Assembly: GCA_963836355.1 (NCBI GenBank)
Contig: CAWIJO010000002.1
Span: forward strand, 744,001-808,000
DNA from: Palsa-506 sp963836355
GTDB lineage: Bacteria; Actinomycetota; Actinomycetes; Streptosporangiales; Streptosporangiaceae
Length of the DNA: 64,000 nucleotides
Reading direction: 5' to 3'
The position numbers and the translations under genes are program-made. The notes beneath the pieces were generated by a model. That model did not search any database. It was not told where the DNA came from and saw only the letters and a list, made by a program, of their open reading frames with translations. Shown here piece by piece: positions 28,142-40,265 of this stretch (position 1 is its first letter; every line of letters starts with the position of its first letter).

Positions 28142-28768
28142 CTAGGACCGCGTCATCGGCCCGATTCGGGCCTCGGTCAAGGTTACCAGCTGGCGGCAGA
28201 CGTCCTCGACCGACGTGTTGACGAGGGTGATGTCGAACTCACTACCCGCGGCGAGCTCCACCCGGGCTGCCTCGAGCCGCCGCTGGATGACCTCAGGTGG
28301 TTCAGTGTCCCGGCCGGTGAGCCGACGGACCAGCTCCGCCCAGGACGGCGGCGCCAGGAACACCAGCAGCGCACCCGGCACGGCCTCGCGCACCTGCCGC
28401 GCGCCCGCCAGGTCGATCTCCAGCAGCACCGGTACCCCGGCCGCGAGCTTCTCCCGCACCGGAACACGCGGCGTCCCGTACCGGTGCCCGGCGAAGCGAG
28501 CCCATTCAAGCAGCTCGCCGCGCTCGGTCATCCGGTCGAAGTCGTGCTCGCTGACGAAGTGGTACTCGCGGCCGTCAACCTCGCCCGGCCTCGCCGCCCG
28601 GGTGGTGACGGAGACCGAGAGCCAGATCTGGGGCGACGCTCGCCGCAGGCTGGCGACAACCGTGCTCTTGCCGACGCCGGACGGCCCGGAGAGCACGGTA
28701 AGCCGAGCAGGGACAGCAGCCTGAACTCCGGTGCCCGTGGACTCGGTGCGGCTCACCAGCAGCTCCAC
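28142..28768 (-). CDS. gmk: Guanylate kinase
   Basis: Phosphorylates GMP to GDP. P-loop VLSGPSGVGKSTVVASL, GMP-binding TTRAARPGEVDGREYHFVS and GTPRVPVREKLAAGVPVLLE are present in 208 residues. An N-terminal extension of about 20 residues precedes the P-loop strand. Stop lies 28 bases before rpoZ. Confidence 0.96.
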   Translation of the reverse strand: MELLVSRTESTGTGVQAAVPARLTVLSGPSGVGKSTVVASLRRASPQIWLSVSVTTRAARPGEVDGREYHFVSEHDFDRMTERGELLEWARFAGHRYGTPRVPVREKLAAGVPVLLEIDLAGARQVREAVPGALLVFLAPPSWAELVRRLTGRDTEPPEVIQRRLEAARVELAAGSEFDITLVNTSVEDVCRQLVTLTEARIGPMTRS

Positions 28769-28907
28769 GTGACGAGCCTAGCAGGGACCGGGGCGCTAGC
28801 CATGGCCGCGCGGCGTGCGCGGCCAGCCGACGGATCGGCCACGGGCCTTCGTCCCCCGTCCCCGCCCGGCCGGCTCCCTGACCTCGGTCAGATATCACAG
28901 ACCTCGG

Positions 28908-29228
28908 TCAGATATCACCGCCGAACTCGTTCTCCAGGGCGGTCCGCTGGTTGGCGCCGAGGCCGCGGACGCGCCGCGACTCCGCGATGCCAAGCCGTTC
29001 CATGATCTGCCTGGCGCGCACCTTGCCGACGCCCGGCATGGACTCCAGCAGCGCCGACACCTTCATCTTTCCGACGACGTCATCGGTCTGGCCCTCCTTG
29101 AGGACCTGGGGCAGCGTCGTCGAACCGTGCTTAAGCCGGTTCTTGACCTCGGCACGCTCCTTGCGTGCCTTGGCAGCCTTCTCCAGGGCTGCGTTCCGCT
29201 GCTCGGGGGTGAGTGGAGGAAGAGCCAC
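28908..29228 (-). CDS. mihF: Actinobacterial integration host factor
   Basis: A 106-residue basic nucleoid protein specific to actinobacteria: MALPPLTPEQRNAALEKAA, GQTDDVVGKMKVSALL and the helix-two-turn-helix text PGVGKVRARQIMERLGIAES, then a C-terminal GLGANQRTALENEF. It binds DNA without strict specificity. GTG 29228 is the start. The region 29229-29450 upstream is the most AT-rich part of the neighbourhood. Confidence 0.96.
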   Translation of the reverse strand: MALPPLTPEQRNAALEKAAKARKERAEVKNRLKHGSTTLPQVLKEGQTDDVVGKMKVSALLESMPGVGKVRARQIMERLGIAESRRVRGLGANQRTALENEFGGDI

Positions 29229-29450
29229 GCGTGGTCACCTCGGGTTTCGTATCGAAAAAGTCGCTCCGCGAGGGGAAACTAGCGAGTTCAGCTCGTAACG
29301 GCAATGCAAACCCCCGTTTGTCATGCCACAATTTATCCGATACTACCCTGTGCATTCGGATCGATACTGAAAGTAGTCAAGCTAATATCACATGTCACTG
29401 GCGTCGGGGTGGCTGACGCAGAGATTTGGCCAGCCAAATAGGCCCACCGC
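29229..29450 (-). promoter_or_regulatory. AT-richer promoter region of mihF
   Basis: This intergenic stretch between pyrF and mihF is clearly richer in A/T than its surroundings. On the minus strand it holds TTGACT near 29379-29374 and TAGTAT near 29345-29340, but their spacing (29) is too large for one sigma-70 pair, so no exact promoter is claimed. No hairpin terminator for the pyr operon is evident. Confidence 0.4.
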
Positions 29451-30155
29451 CTAACCGGCGGCCGCCAGCCTCCGCAACGACGCCCCGATTGCCGCCGCCG
29501 CCGCGCCCGGATCCGGCGCGCTGGTGATCGGCCGGCCGATCACCAGGAGGTCGGCGCCGGCCCCCAGCGCATGCTCCGGAGTCGCGACTCTCGCCTGATC
29601 CTGAGCGTCCGAGCCGGTAGCGCGGATGCCCGGCGTAATCAGGGTAATGTCCGGGCCGACCTCGGCCCGGACATCAGCCACCTCGCGCGGCGAGCAGACC
29701 AGTCCCCTGGCTCCGGCAGCGACCGACAAGACGGCCAGCCGGCGTACCGCGTCACGGGTAGGGCCCGCCATCCCGATCATGGCCAGGTCGTCATCGCCGA
29801 GGGAGGTAAGCACCGTGACAGCGGCGATTGAAGTCTCCGGCGCCGCCGCGACGGCCGCGCGGATGACGGCCGGCCCGGCCGCAGCGTGCACGGTAAGGAT
29901 TCCCGGCCGCAGCCGGGCCACTGCCCTGGCCGCGCCTGCCACCGTTGCCGGGATGTCATGCAGCTTCAGGTCAAGGAAGACCTGGACGCCGCTGGCACCG
30001 CGGATCGAGGCGACCGCGTCCGGCCCGTACCGCAGGTACAGCTCGAGCCCGATCTTCACGGTGCTGACGTAGGGAATGACCATGCCCGCCCAGCGCGCCG
30101 CCGTCTCCAGGTCAGGCGCATCGAGTGCGACGGCAATCGGTGCCCGGTAGGTCAC
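29451..30155 (-). CDS. pyrF: Orotidine 5'-phosphate decarboxylase
   Basis: Last step to UMP. The 234-residue TIM barrel starts PIAVALDAPDLETAARWA and has the catalytic FLDLKLHDIPATV, then ITPGIRATG and LVIGRPITSAPDP. This is the short bacterial subfamily, not the about 270-residue mycobacterial type. Last gene of the pyr operon, 85 bp after pyrD. Confidence 0.95.
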   Translation of the reverse strand: MTYRAPIAVALDAPDLETAARWAGMVIPYVSTVKIGLELYLRYGPDAVASIRGASGVQVFLDLKLHDIPATVAGAARAVARLRPGILTVHAAAGPAVIRAAVAAAPETSIAAVTVLTSLGDDDLAMIGMAGPTRDAVRRLAVLSVAAGARGLVCSPREVADVRAEVGPDITLITPGIRATGSDAQDQARVATPEHALGAGADLLVIGRPITSAPDPGAAAAAIGASLRRLAAAG

Positions 30156-30240
30156 GGCCTCCCCCTCGATCGGAATTCCGGCCCCGGCATCGCCGGCTCG
30201 CTGCGGGTGGCCCGGCGGGCCGCCGCGCGCCCCGGGCGGG

Positions 30241-31206
30241 TCACAGCAGGTTCCTGGCGAGCCAGTGGCCGGCGGCTGCCCGCGGCTGGTGTGCCAGCCC
30301 GACTACCTCCGACAGCCGGTCGATCCCGCGCTTGGCCAGCTCATCATCGAGCTCGCGCAAGATCCGGGCGCAGGCCGAGGGATCATGGAAGATCGTCGTG
30401 CCGATGGCTACCATCCCCGCTCCGGCCAGGATCAGCTCAAGCGCGTCCTTACCCGTCCGCACCCCGCCCATGCCGATGATCGGCACATCGGGCAGCGCCT
30501 CGCGGACCTGCCATACGCAGCGGACCGCTACCGGCCGGATGGCCGGCCCGGACAGGCCGCCGGTGATGCCCGCCAGCGCCGGGCGCATGGTCTCGGTATC
30601 GATGGCCATGCCCAGCATGGTGTTGATCATCGAGAGCCCGTCCGCGCCCGCCGCCACGCAGGCCCTGGCGATCGCGACAATGTCCGTGACATCGGGTGAC
30701 AGCTTCGCGAAGACGGGGATGTCGTAGCGTGCGCGGCCGCGGACCGCGTCGATCACCGCGGCGGAAGCGGCCGCGTCGCAGGCGAACACCTGGCCGCGGT
30801 GCTCGACGTTCGGGCAGGAGATGTTGACCTCGATCGCGGTGACCCCGGCCGCATCGGACAGCCGGGCGGCGAGTTCGGCATATTCGTCCACGGTGCTGCC
30901 CGCGATCGAGACCACTGCCCGCGCGCCGCGGGACAGCAGCCACGGCAGGTCCCGCTGCAGGAACGCATCGATGCCCGGGCCCTGCAGCCCGATCGAGTTG
31001 AGCATGCCGCTCGACGTCTCCGCCATCCGCGGCGTCGGCCGGCCCGCGCGCGGCGCGAGCTGCACCGACTTGGTGACGACCGCGCCAATCTTCGAGACGT
31101 CGAAGAACTGCGCCAGCTCGCGGCCTGACCCGGCGCAGCCAGACGCGGTGAGCACCGGGTTAGGCAGCTCGAGGTGACCGAGCCTGGTGCGCAGGTCAGT
31201 GGCCAT
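30241..31206 (-). CDS. pyrD: Dihydroorotate dehydrogenase, class 1B catalytic subunit
   Basis: FMN-dependent oxidation of dihydroorotate with electrons passed to PyrK. The 321-residue protein shows NPVLTASGCAGSGRE, SIGLQGPGIDAFL, EVNISCPNVEHRGQVFACD, FAKLSPDV and IIGMGGVRTGKDALELILAG. ATG 31206 is the start; longer frames have no homology. It overlaps the pyrK stop by about ten bases, supporting a PyrD-PyrK complex. Confidence 0.96.
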   Translation of the reverse strand: MATDLRTRLGHLELPNPVLTASGCAGSGRELAQFFDVSKIGAVVTKSVQLAPRAGRPTPRMAETSSGMLNSIGLQGPGIDAFLQRDLPWLLSRGARAVVSIAGSTVDEYAELAARLSDAAGVTAIEVNISCPNVEHRGQVFACDAAASAAVIDAVRGRARYDIPVFAKLSPDVTDIVAIARACVAAGADGLSMINTMLGMAIDTETMRPALAGITGGLSGPAIRPVAVRCVWQVREALPDVPIIGMGGVRTGKDALELILAGAGMVAIGTTIFHDPSACARILRELDDELAKRGIDRLSEVVGLAHQPRAAAGHWLARNLL

Positions 31207-32091
31207 GACCCGCCTTCCCCGCTGGTTCCCAGCCAGGCGCGCCGAACGCGTCGAAGGGGATCGTGCCCACGTCATCCCAGCGGACCTGCTCGCCGCGGAA
31301 CACCGGGCCGTCTACGCACGACCTGATCATCCGGGTAATGCCATCGGTGCCGGTCACGGGCAGCACGCAGGTCATGCACACGCCGATCCCGCACGCCATC
31401 GCCTCTTCCACCGCGACCTGCACCGGCAGGTCATAGCGGCGGGCCAGCAGCGTCACCTGCCGCAGCATCGGCATTGGCCCGCAGGCATAGATCACGTCCG
31501 TCCGCCCGTCGTGGATAAGCTGGCCGAGCATATCGGTGACGACACCGCGCGAGCCGAGCGAGCCGTCTTCGGTGGTGATCGTCGCGATCCGGCCGGTACG
31601 GCGCGCCGTGAGCGCGCCGAAGACGCGGTCTCCGCTGGCCGCGCCGAGCAGGAAATCGACCGTGCAGCCGCGCTCGCGGAGCTTGCCGGCCAGCGCGAAG
31701 AGCGGCGCGCTGCCGTACCCGCCACCGACCAGCAGGCAGCTGACCCGGTCGCGCGGCACCGGGAACGGCCGCCCGAGCGGCCCGGTGACATCCAGCACGT
31801 CCCTGGCCCGCCGCTCGGCGAGCCACCGGGTGCCAGGGCCGTTCGCGGCGAAGACGAATTCCACCGTGCCGCCGTGATCCGGCCGCACGTCGTGGATGGA
31901 GAACGCGCGGCGCAGCAGCATCGCGGTGTCCGGGCCGCCGACCGCAATCGCGACGAACTGCCCGGGCCGGAAGCGCGCGGCGATGCCGGGCACCACCACG
32001 GTCATGGCGTGATAGGCGTCGACCCGCCGCACGGTGAGCACCGTGCCGCGCACCTGCAGCGGGCCGGCGTCGGCGTCGGCGTCCCTGGGCG

Positions 32092-32095
<4 letters not shown>
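31196..32095 (-). CDS. pyrK: Dihydroorotate dehydrogenase electron transfer subunit
   Basis: A 299-residue ferredoxin-reductase-like subunit with an FAD domain (RPGQFVAIAV, LRRAFSIHDV), NAD-binding LLVGGGYGSAPLFALAG and the [2Fe-2S] ligands in EEAMACGIGVCMTCVLPV plus a later SCVDGPVF. It carries electrons from PyrD to NAD. ATG 32095 overlaps the carB stop as ATGA. Confidence 0.95.
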
Positions 32096-35559
<3,464 letters not shown>

Positions 35560-35595
35560 GCCGCCCTCCTCTCCCGGGCCCGCTGACAAGCGCTG

Positions 35596-36774
35596 TCACC
35601 GGGAGCGCTCCATCAGGTCGACGAACTCGCCGAACAGGCCGGCCGCGTCGTGCGGGCCGGGCGCCGCCTCGGGATGGAACTGCACGCTGAAGGCGGGCGC
35701 GGCGAGCAGCCGCAGGCCCTCTACCACGCCATCGTTCAGGTTCACATGCGTGATCTCTGCCATCCCAAACGGGGTCTCGAATGGCTGCTGCCCACCGCGG
35801 GCGGCGGCAGCCTGCGGCCAGTGTCCCTGGTCCGGCTCCGGCGGCAGGCCCGAACCAGGCAGCGCGACAGCGAAGCCGTGATTGTGGCTGGTGATCTGGA
35901 CCCGCCCCGTGCGCAGATCCTTGACCGGCTGGTTCACGCCGCGGTGGCCGAACCGCAGCTTGTAGGTGCCCAGGCCGAGTGCCCGGGCGAAGATCTGGCT
36001 GCCCAGGCAGATGCCGAACGCCGGCAGGCCGGCGTCCAGCACGCCGCGCATCGCCTCGACCGCGTAGGCTGCCGCGGCCGGGTCGCCGGGCCCGTTCGAG
36101 AAGAACGCCCCGTCCGGGCTGACCGCGAGGATGTCCGCGGCCGTGCTCGCGGCGGGCAGCACGTGCACCCGGCAGCCGAGCCGGGCCAGGTGCCGCGGCG
36201 TCGCGGTCTTGATGCCGAGGTCGACGGCGGCCACGACGAACCTGGCAGGCGTGCCGGCCGGCGGCTCGACCGGGTAGGCCTGCGGCGTGGAAACCTCGCG
36301 GGCCAGGTCGGCGCCGGTCATCGGCGGGCTGGCCCGGACCCGCTCGAGCAGGTCAGCGGGATCGGGCTGGCTGGTGCTGATCGCGGCCCGCATGGCGCCG
36401 CGCTCGCGCAGGTGCCGGGTGAGGGCGCGGGTGCCGCTGATCGCGATGCCGGTGACCTGCTGCGCCCTGAGCTCGTCAGCGAGGGTGCGCACGGACCGCC
36501 AGTTGGACGCGATCGGCGCTAGCTCGCGGACCACGTAGCCGCTGACCCAGATCCGCCGGGACTCCGGGTCGTCATCGTTCACGCCGGTGTTGCCGATGTG
36601 CGGCGCGGTCATCGCCACGATCTGGCGGCAGTAGGACGGGTCGGTCAGGGTTTCCTGGTAGCCGGTCATGCCGGTGTTGAAGACGATCTCGCCGAAGGTC
36701 TCGCCGGCCGCGCCGAACGCGGTGCCGCGGAAGGTCCGGCCGTCTTCGAGCACCAGGATCGCCGGGCCGGTCAC
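35596..36774 (-). CDS. carA: Carbamoyl-phosphate synthase small subunit
   Basis: Glutaminase subunit. N-terminal domain: LEDGRTFRGTAFGA and NTGMTGYQETLTDPSY; class I amidotransferase domain: GICLGSQIFARALG (catalytic Cys; the usual His after CLG is Ser here) and VQFHPEAAPGPHD (catalytic His and Glu). A short low-complexity insert (PEPDQGHWPQAAAARGGQQ) sits before TPFGMAEITHVNLNDGVVEG. Overlaps pyrC as ATGA and precedes carB by 36 bp. Confidence 0.96.
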   Translation of the reverse strand: MTGPAILVLEDGRTFRGTAFGAAGETFGEIVFNTGMTGYQETLTDPSYCRQIVAMTAPHIGNTGVNDDDPESRRIWVSGYVVRELAPIASNWRSVRTLADELRAQQVTGIAISGTRALTRHLRERGAMRAAISTSQPDPADLLERVRASPPMTGADLAREVSTPQAYPVEPPAGTPARFVVAAVDLGIKTATPRHLARLGCRVHVLPAASTAADILAVSPDGAFFSNGPGDPAAAAYAVEAMRGVLDAGLPAFGICLGSQIFARALGLGTYKLRFGHRGVNQPVKDLRTGRVQITSHNHGFAVALPGSGLPPEPDQGHWPQAAAARGGQQPFETPFGMAEITHVNLNDGVVEGLRLLAAPAFSVQFHPEAAPGPHDAAGLFGEFVDLMERSR

Positions 36775-38183
36775 CGGACCAGCTTCCCGTCGAGCACGGT
36801 CGGGCAGCCGCGCAGGAACGTGGCCACTACGCGGCCGGGCAGCAGCATCCCGGCGAACGGGCTGTTGCGGCTCTTGGACGCGTGCCCGGCCGGGTCGACC
36901 GCGTCCCTGGCCGCCGGGTCGTATAGCACGAGGTTGGCCGGTGATCCGGGCGCCAGCGGGTTCCCGTGCGCGGCCAGCCGCCCGATCGCCGCCGGGCGGG
37001 CCGACATCCGGTCCGCGACCTGGGCCCAGTCGAGCAGGCCGGTGCCGACCATCGCCTCATGCACCACGCGCAGGGCGGTCTCCAGCCCGGTCATGCCGAA
37101 CGCGGCCGCGCCCCACTCGGTTTCCTTGTCCTCCAGCGGGTGCGGCGCATGATCGGTGGCCACGCAGTCGATCGTGCCGTCGGCCAGCGCCGCCCGCAGC
37201 GCGGCCACGTCGGCGGCGGTCCGCAGCGGCGGGTTCACTTTGAATACCGGGTCGTAGCTGACCGCGAGCTCGTCAGTGAGCAGCAGGTGGTGCGGCGTCA
37301 CTTCGGCCGTCACCTGCCAGCCTTTCGACTTGGCCCAGCGGATGATCTCCACCGAGCCCGCGGTGGAGACGTGGCAGACGTGCAGCGCGGACCCGACGTG
37401 CGCCGCCAGCAGGCAGTCGCGGGCGATCACCGCCTCCTCGGCCACGGCCGGCCAGCCGGCCAGGCCGAGCAGGCCGGATACTTCGCCCTCGTTCATCTGC
37501 GCGCCCTCTGTCAGCCTGGGCTCCTGGGCGTGCTGCGCGATCACGCCGCCGAACGCCTTGACGTACTCAAGCGCCCGGCGCATCAGCACGGCGTCGGAGA
37601 CGCACCGGCCGTCGTCGGAGAAGACCCGCACCCGTGCGGCCGAGTCGGCCATCGCGCCGAGCTCGGCGAGATGCCGGCCGGCCAGCCCGACGGTCACGGC
37701 GCCGACCGGCTGGACGTCGCAGCGGCCCGCCTGCCGGCCGAGCCGCCAGACCTGCTCGGCCACCCCGGCGGTGTCGGCGACCGGCTCGGTGTTGGCCATC
37801 GCGTGCACGGCGGTGAACCCGCCGAGGGCAGCCGCCGCCGTGCCGGTGGCGACAGTCTCGGCGTCTTCCCGGCCCGGCTCCCGAAGGTGCGTATGCAGGT
37901 CGACGAGGCCCGGCAGCGCGATCAGGCCGTCAGCGTCGATGACATTCGCCGGGCCGATCGAACCAGACGCCGGGCCCGCAGGCGCCCTTCCCGGGCCCGC
38001 AGGCGCCCTTCCCGGGCCCGCGAGCCCCGTTGCCGGGCCGATCTCCGCGATTACGCCGCCGGTCACAAGAATGTCGGCTGGATCGCCGCCGAGCGGCCTG
38101 GCGCCCCTGATCAGCCAGGTTTCCCGGCCGGGCAGCGCCGTGCCGCCGGCCCGCCCCCCGGTCCCGCTGCTGCGCTCGGTCAT
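36771..38183 (-). CDS. pyrC: Dihydroorotase
   Basis: Cyclises carbamoyl aspartate. The 470-residue amidohydrolase has the metal-binding DLHTHLREPG, HVCHVSTAGSVEII, and ATDHAPHPLEDKETEWGAAAFG. Between the N-terminal strand and the HxH motif there is an insertion with repeated GPGRAPAGPGRAPAGP, encoded by a tandem DNA repeat (see 37972-38013). The stop overlaps carA; the start overlaps pyrB. Confidence 0.97.
   Translation of the reverse strand: MTERSSGTGGRAGGTALPGRETWLIRGARPLGGDPADILVTGGVIAEIGPATGLAGPGRAPAGPGRAPAGPASGSIGPANVIDADGLIALPGLVDLHTHLREPGREDAETVATGTAAAALGGFTAVHAMANTEPVADTAGVAEQVWRLGRQAGRCDVQPVGAVTVGLAGRHLAELGAMADSAARVRVFSDDGRCVSDAVLMRRALEYVKAFGGVIAQHAQEPRLTEGAQMNEGEVSGLLGLAGWPAVAEEAVIARDCLLAAHVGSALHVCHVSTAGSVEIIRWAKSKGWQVTAEVTPHHLLLTDELAVSYDPVFKVNPPLRTAADVAALRAALADGTIDCVATDHAPHPLEDKETEWGAAAFGMTGLETALRVVHEAMVGTGLLDWAQVADRMSARPAAIGRLAAHGNPLAPGSPANLVLYDPAARDAVDPAGHASKSRNSPFAGMLLPGRVVATFLRGCPTVLDGKLVR
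37972..38013. repeat. 21-bp in-frame tandem repeat inside pyrC
   Basis: Two perfect 21-bp copies (37972-37992 and 37993-38013; each begins GGGCCCGCAGGCGCC) are followed by a degenerate third starting at 38014. The unit length is a multiple of three and adds GRAPAGP per copy to a loop of dihydroorotase, leaving the frame intact. Confidence 0.9.
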
Positions 38184-39103
38184 GACTGCGCCTCCGCTCC
38201 GCCGAGCAGCAGGTAGAGCACGGCCATCCGGACGCTGACCCCGTTGGCTACCTGCTCCACGATCGTCGACCTAGCCGAGTCCGCTACCTCAGCCGCTATC
38301 TCGACCCCGCGGTTCATCGGGCCCGGGTGCATGATCACGGCGTGCCCGGGAAGCATGCCCATCCGGGCGGCGTCCAGGCCGTACCGGCGGCTGTACTCAC
38401 GCACGCTCGGGAAGTACGCGGCGTTCATCCGCTCCTGCTGCACCCGCAGCATCATCACCACGTCGCTCTTGGGCAGGACGGCAGCTAGGTCGTAGCTGAC
38501 CGAGCACGGCCAAGCGCCGACGGCGATCGGCAGCAGCGTGGGCGGCCCGACCAGCGTCACCTCCGCGCCGAGGATGCTGAGCAGCAGGACATTGGACCTG
38601 GCCACCCGGCTGTGCAGGACGTCGCCCACGATGGCGACCCGGAGTCCGTCCAGCCTGCCCAGCCTGCGCCGCATGGTGAACGCGTCGAGTAGCGCCTGGG
38701 TCGGGTGCTCGTGGCTGCCGTCGCCGGCGTTGACGACGCTGCCTTTTACCCAGCCGGCCAGCCGATGCGGTGCACCGGACGCGCTGTGCCTGATCACCAC
38801 CGCGTCGGCGCCCATCGCCTCCAGCGTCATGGCAGTGTCCTTGAGGCTCTCGCCCTTGGCCACGCTGGAGCCCTTGGCGGAGAAGTTGATCACGTCGGCG
38901 GAGAGCCGCTTGGCGGCCGCCTCGAAGGAGATGCGGGTCCGCGTCGAGTCCTCGAAGAAGAGGTTGACCACGGTCCGGCCGCGCAGGGTGGGCAGTTTCT
39001 TGACCGGCCGGGCGGCCATCTGGGCAAGCTCGTCGGCAGTGTCGAGGATGAGCAGGGCTTCGGTCCTGGTCAGGTCCCCGGCCGAGATCAGGTGCCGGTT
39101 CAC
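38180..39103 (-). CDS. pyrB: Aspartate carbamoyltransferase catalytic subunit
   Basis: Condenses carbamoyl phosphate with aspartate. The 307-residue enzyme shows NLFFEDSTRTRISFEAA, GDGSHEHPTQALLDAFTM, VAIVGDVLHSRVARSN and MHPGPMNRGVEI, all active-site motifs. No pyrI regulatory subunit is present nearby, as usual for this phylum. ATGA overlaps on both sides show tight coupling with pyrR and pyrC. Confidence 0.97.
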   Translation of the reverse strand: MNRHLISAGDLTRTEALLILDTADELAQMAARPVKKLPTLRGRTVVNLFFEDSTRTRISFEAAAKRLSADVINFSAKGSSVAKGESLKDTAMTLEAMGADAVVIRHSASGAPHRLAGWVKGSVVNAGDGSHEHPTQALLDAFTMRRRLGRLDGLRVAIVGDVLHSRVARSNVLLLSILGAEVTLVGPPTLLPIAVGAWPCSVSYDLAAVLPKSDVVMMLRVQQERMNAAYFPSVREYSRRYGLDAARMGMLPGHAVIMHPGPMNRGVEIAAEVADSARSTIVEQVANGVSVRMAVLYLLLGGAEAQS

Positions 39104-39780
39104 TTGACGGTCCCGTCGCCGCCGGGAGGTGGCGGCCCGGCCGGCGGCCCGGCTGGTCGATTCCCGGGCAGCCCGGGCGGGTGCCCGGAGCTCTCTCCGA
39201 TAAGCACCGCGTCTTCGCCATCCACCTCGGTCAGCAGTACGAGCACTACCTCGCGCTGGGAGGTGGGCAGGTTCTTGCCCACGTAGTCAGGCCGGATCGG
39301 AAGCTCCCGGTGCCCCCGGTCGACCAGCACCGCGAGCTGGACAGCGCGCGGCCGGCCGAGATCGCCGAGCGCATCCAGCGCGGCCCGCACCGTGCGGCCT
39401 GAGTACAGCACGTCATCGACCAGGACGACGATCTTGCCATCGATCCCGCCGGCGGGCACCGCGGTATGGCCGAGCGCCCGGGCCGGCCGCAGCCGCAGGT
39501 CATCCCGGTACATGGTGATGTCAAGCGAGCCGGCCGGGACCTGATTACCCTCGACCTGCGCCATCCGCCCGGCCAGCCGGTGCGCGAGCGGCACGCCGCG
39601 GGTCGGGATCCCGAGCAGGACGACATCACCCGCGCCACTGGTGCGCTCGAGGATCTCGTGCGCTATGCGGGAGAGCGCCCGGCCGATCTCGGCGGATTCG
39701 AACACTGGTCTGCGGGTGCCGCCGGATGCGCTGCCGTTGCCCGGCCGGCGATCACGGTCTTCCTGATGTGCCGCATGCAC
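39100..39780 (-). CDS. pyrR: Pyrimidine operon regulator / uracil phosphoribosyltransferase
   Basis: RNA-binding attenuation or translation regulator with weak UPRTase activity. The phosphoribosyl-binding loop VVLVDDVLYSGRTVRAALD and LLGIPTRGVPLAHRLA are clear. GTG 39780 is supported by AGGAGG nine bases upstream. The last 25 residues are Gly/Pro-rich and unlike other PyrR proteins. First gene of the pyr operon. Confidence 0.95.
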   Translation of the reverse strand: MHAAHQEDRDRRPGNGSASGGTRRPVFESAEIGRALSRIAHEILERTSGAGDVVLLGIPTRGVPLAHRLAGRMAQVEGNQVPAGSLDITMYRDDLRLRPARALGHTAVPAGGIDGKIVVLVDDVLYSGRTVRAALDALGDLGRPRAVQLAVLVDRGHRELPIRPDYVGKNLPTSQREVVLVLLTEVDGEDAVLIGESSGHPPGLPGNRPAGPPAGPPPPGGDGTVK

Positions 39781-39789
39781 GATTAAGGA

Positions 39790-39822
39790 CCTCCTTTCCC
39801 GCCTCTCTGGACGGGCCTTAAA
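39790..39822 (-). promoter_or_regulatory. PyrR-binding RNA hairpin overlapping the pyrR Shine-Dalgarno
   Basis: On the minus strand 39815-39798 reads CCCGTCCAGAGAGGCGGG: a CCCG/CGGG stem closing a loop with TCCAGAGAGG, which agrees with the known PyrR recognition loop (UCCxGxGAGG). The AGGAGG ribosome site of pyrR begins three bases after the stem. The layout suggests that PyrR with UMP holds this hairpin and blocks translation of pyrR and the coupled genes, as reported for mycobacterial PyrR; no intrinsic terminator is seen. Confidence 0.75.
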
Positions 39823-40143
39823 GGACGTCGAACGGGACCAACGTATCAGCAGGGATACGGTCAGGATCGCAGGCGCGGCGGTCGGCGCCAGGGCCTTTCC
39901 TGCGGGACCGCGATCATGCGCGCCAGCCCGCGATGCGGCCTGGCAGGCGCATTGCCCGAGTACGCTCCGTGGGCGGCCTCCACCGGAGTGACGTAAGTGA
40001 TTATTGTCACATCATGTCTGGATAGCAGCTGGATCATCCCGGCCCGTGCGGTGCCGGTCCGGCTCGGCAGAAGCAGCGGCAGGCCCTGCGTAGCTAGCTT
40101 TCTCGGGCCCACGGGCGGCCGGCGCGGGCAGCGGGCGAGTCAA

Positions 40144-40158
40144 GTCACTGCGGGTAAG
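40144..40158 (+). promoter_or_regulatory. BldD-like box 1 upstream of bldD
   Basis: GTCACTGCGGGTAAG keeps both arms of the BldD palindrome (TnAC-N5-GTnA). It is about 110 bp upstream of bldD and 52 bp upstream of a better second copy. The 39823-40265 interval otherwise holds no gene. Confidence 0.5.
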
Positions 40159-40182
40159 TTCGACCGCTTTTTGCCATTCGGC

Positions 40183-40211
40183 TTGACCTTGTCGCCCTCG
40201 CGGCCTACCGT
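40183..40211 (+). promoter_or_regulatory. Candidate sigma-70-type promoter of bldD
   Basis: TTGACC (40183-40188) and TACCGT (40206-40211) are separated by 17 bp, close to the actinobacterial vegetative consensus. The predicted transcription start at about 40218 lies inside the second BldD-like box. Confidence 0.5.
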
Positions 40212-40224
40212 CACTGAGCGTAAC
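40210..40224 (+). promoter_or_regulatory. BldD-like box 2 at the predicted bldD transcription start
   Basis: GTCACTGAGCGTAAC matches the 15-bp BldD consensus (nTnACnCWGnGTnAn) at all defined positions but one. It overlaps the predicted -10 and start point, a position suited to repression. Autorepression by BldD is established in streptomycetes. Confidence 0.65.
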
Positions 40225-40265
40225 CATCCCACTGATCAGACTAACTGGCCGGGGGGCCGAAGAAC

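Noticed and set aside
29229..29450. TTGACT/TAGTAT as the mihF promoter
   Set aside because: The spacing is about 29 bp, too long for one sigma-70 promoter.
39861..40112. Small minus-strand gene between pyrR and bldD
   Set aside because: No homology or Shine-Dalgarno, and the region holds bldD regulatory sites.
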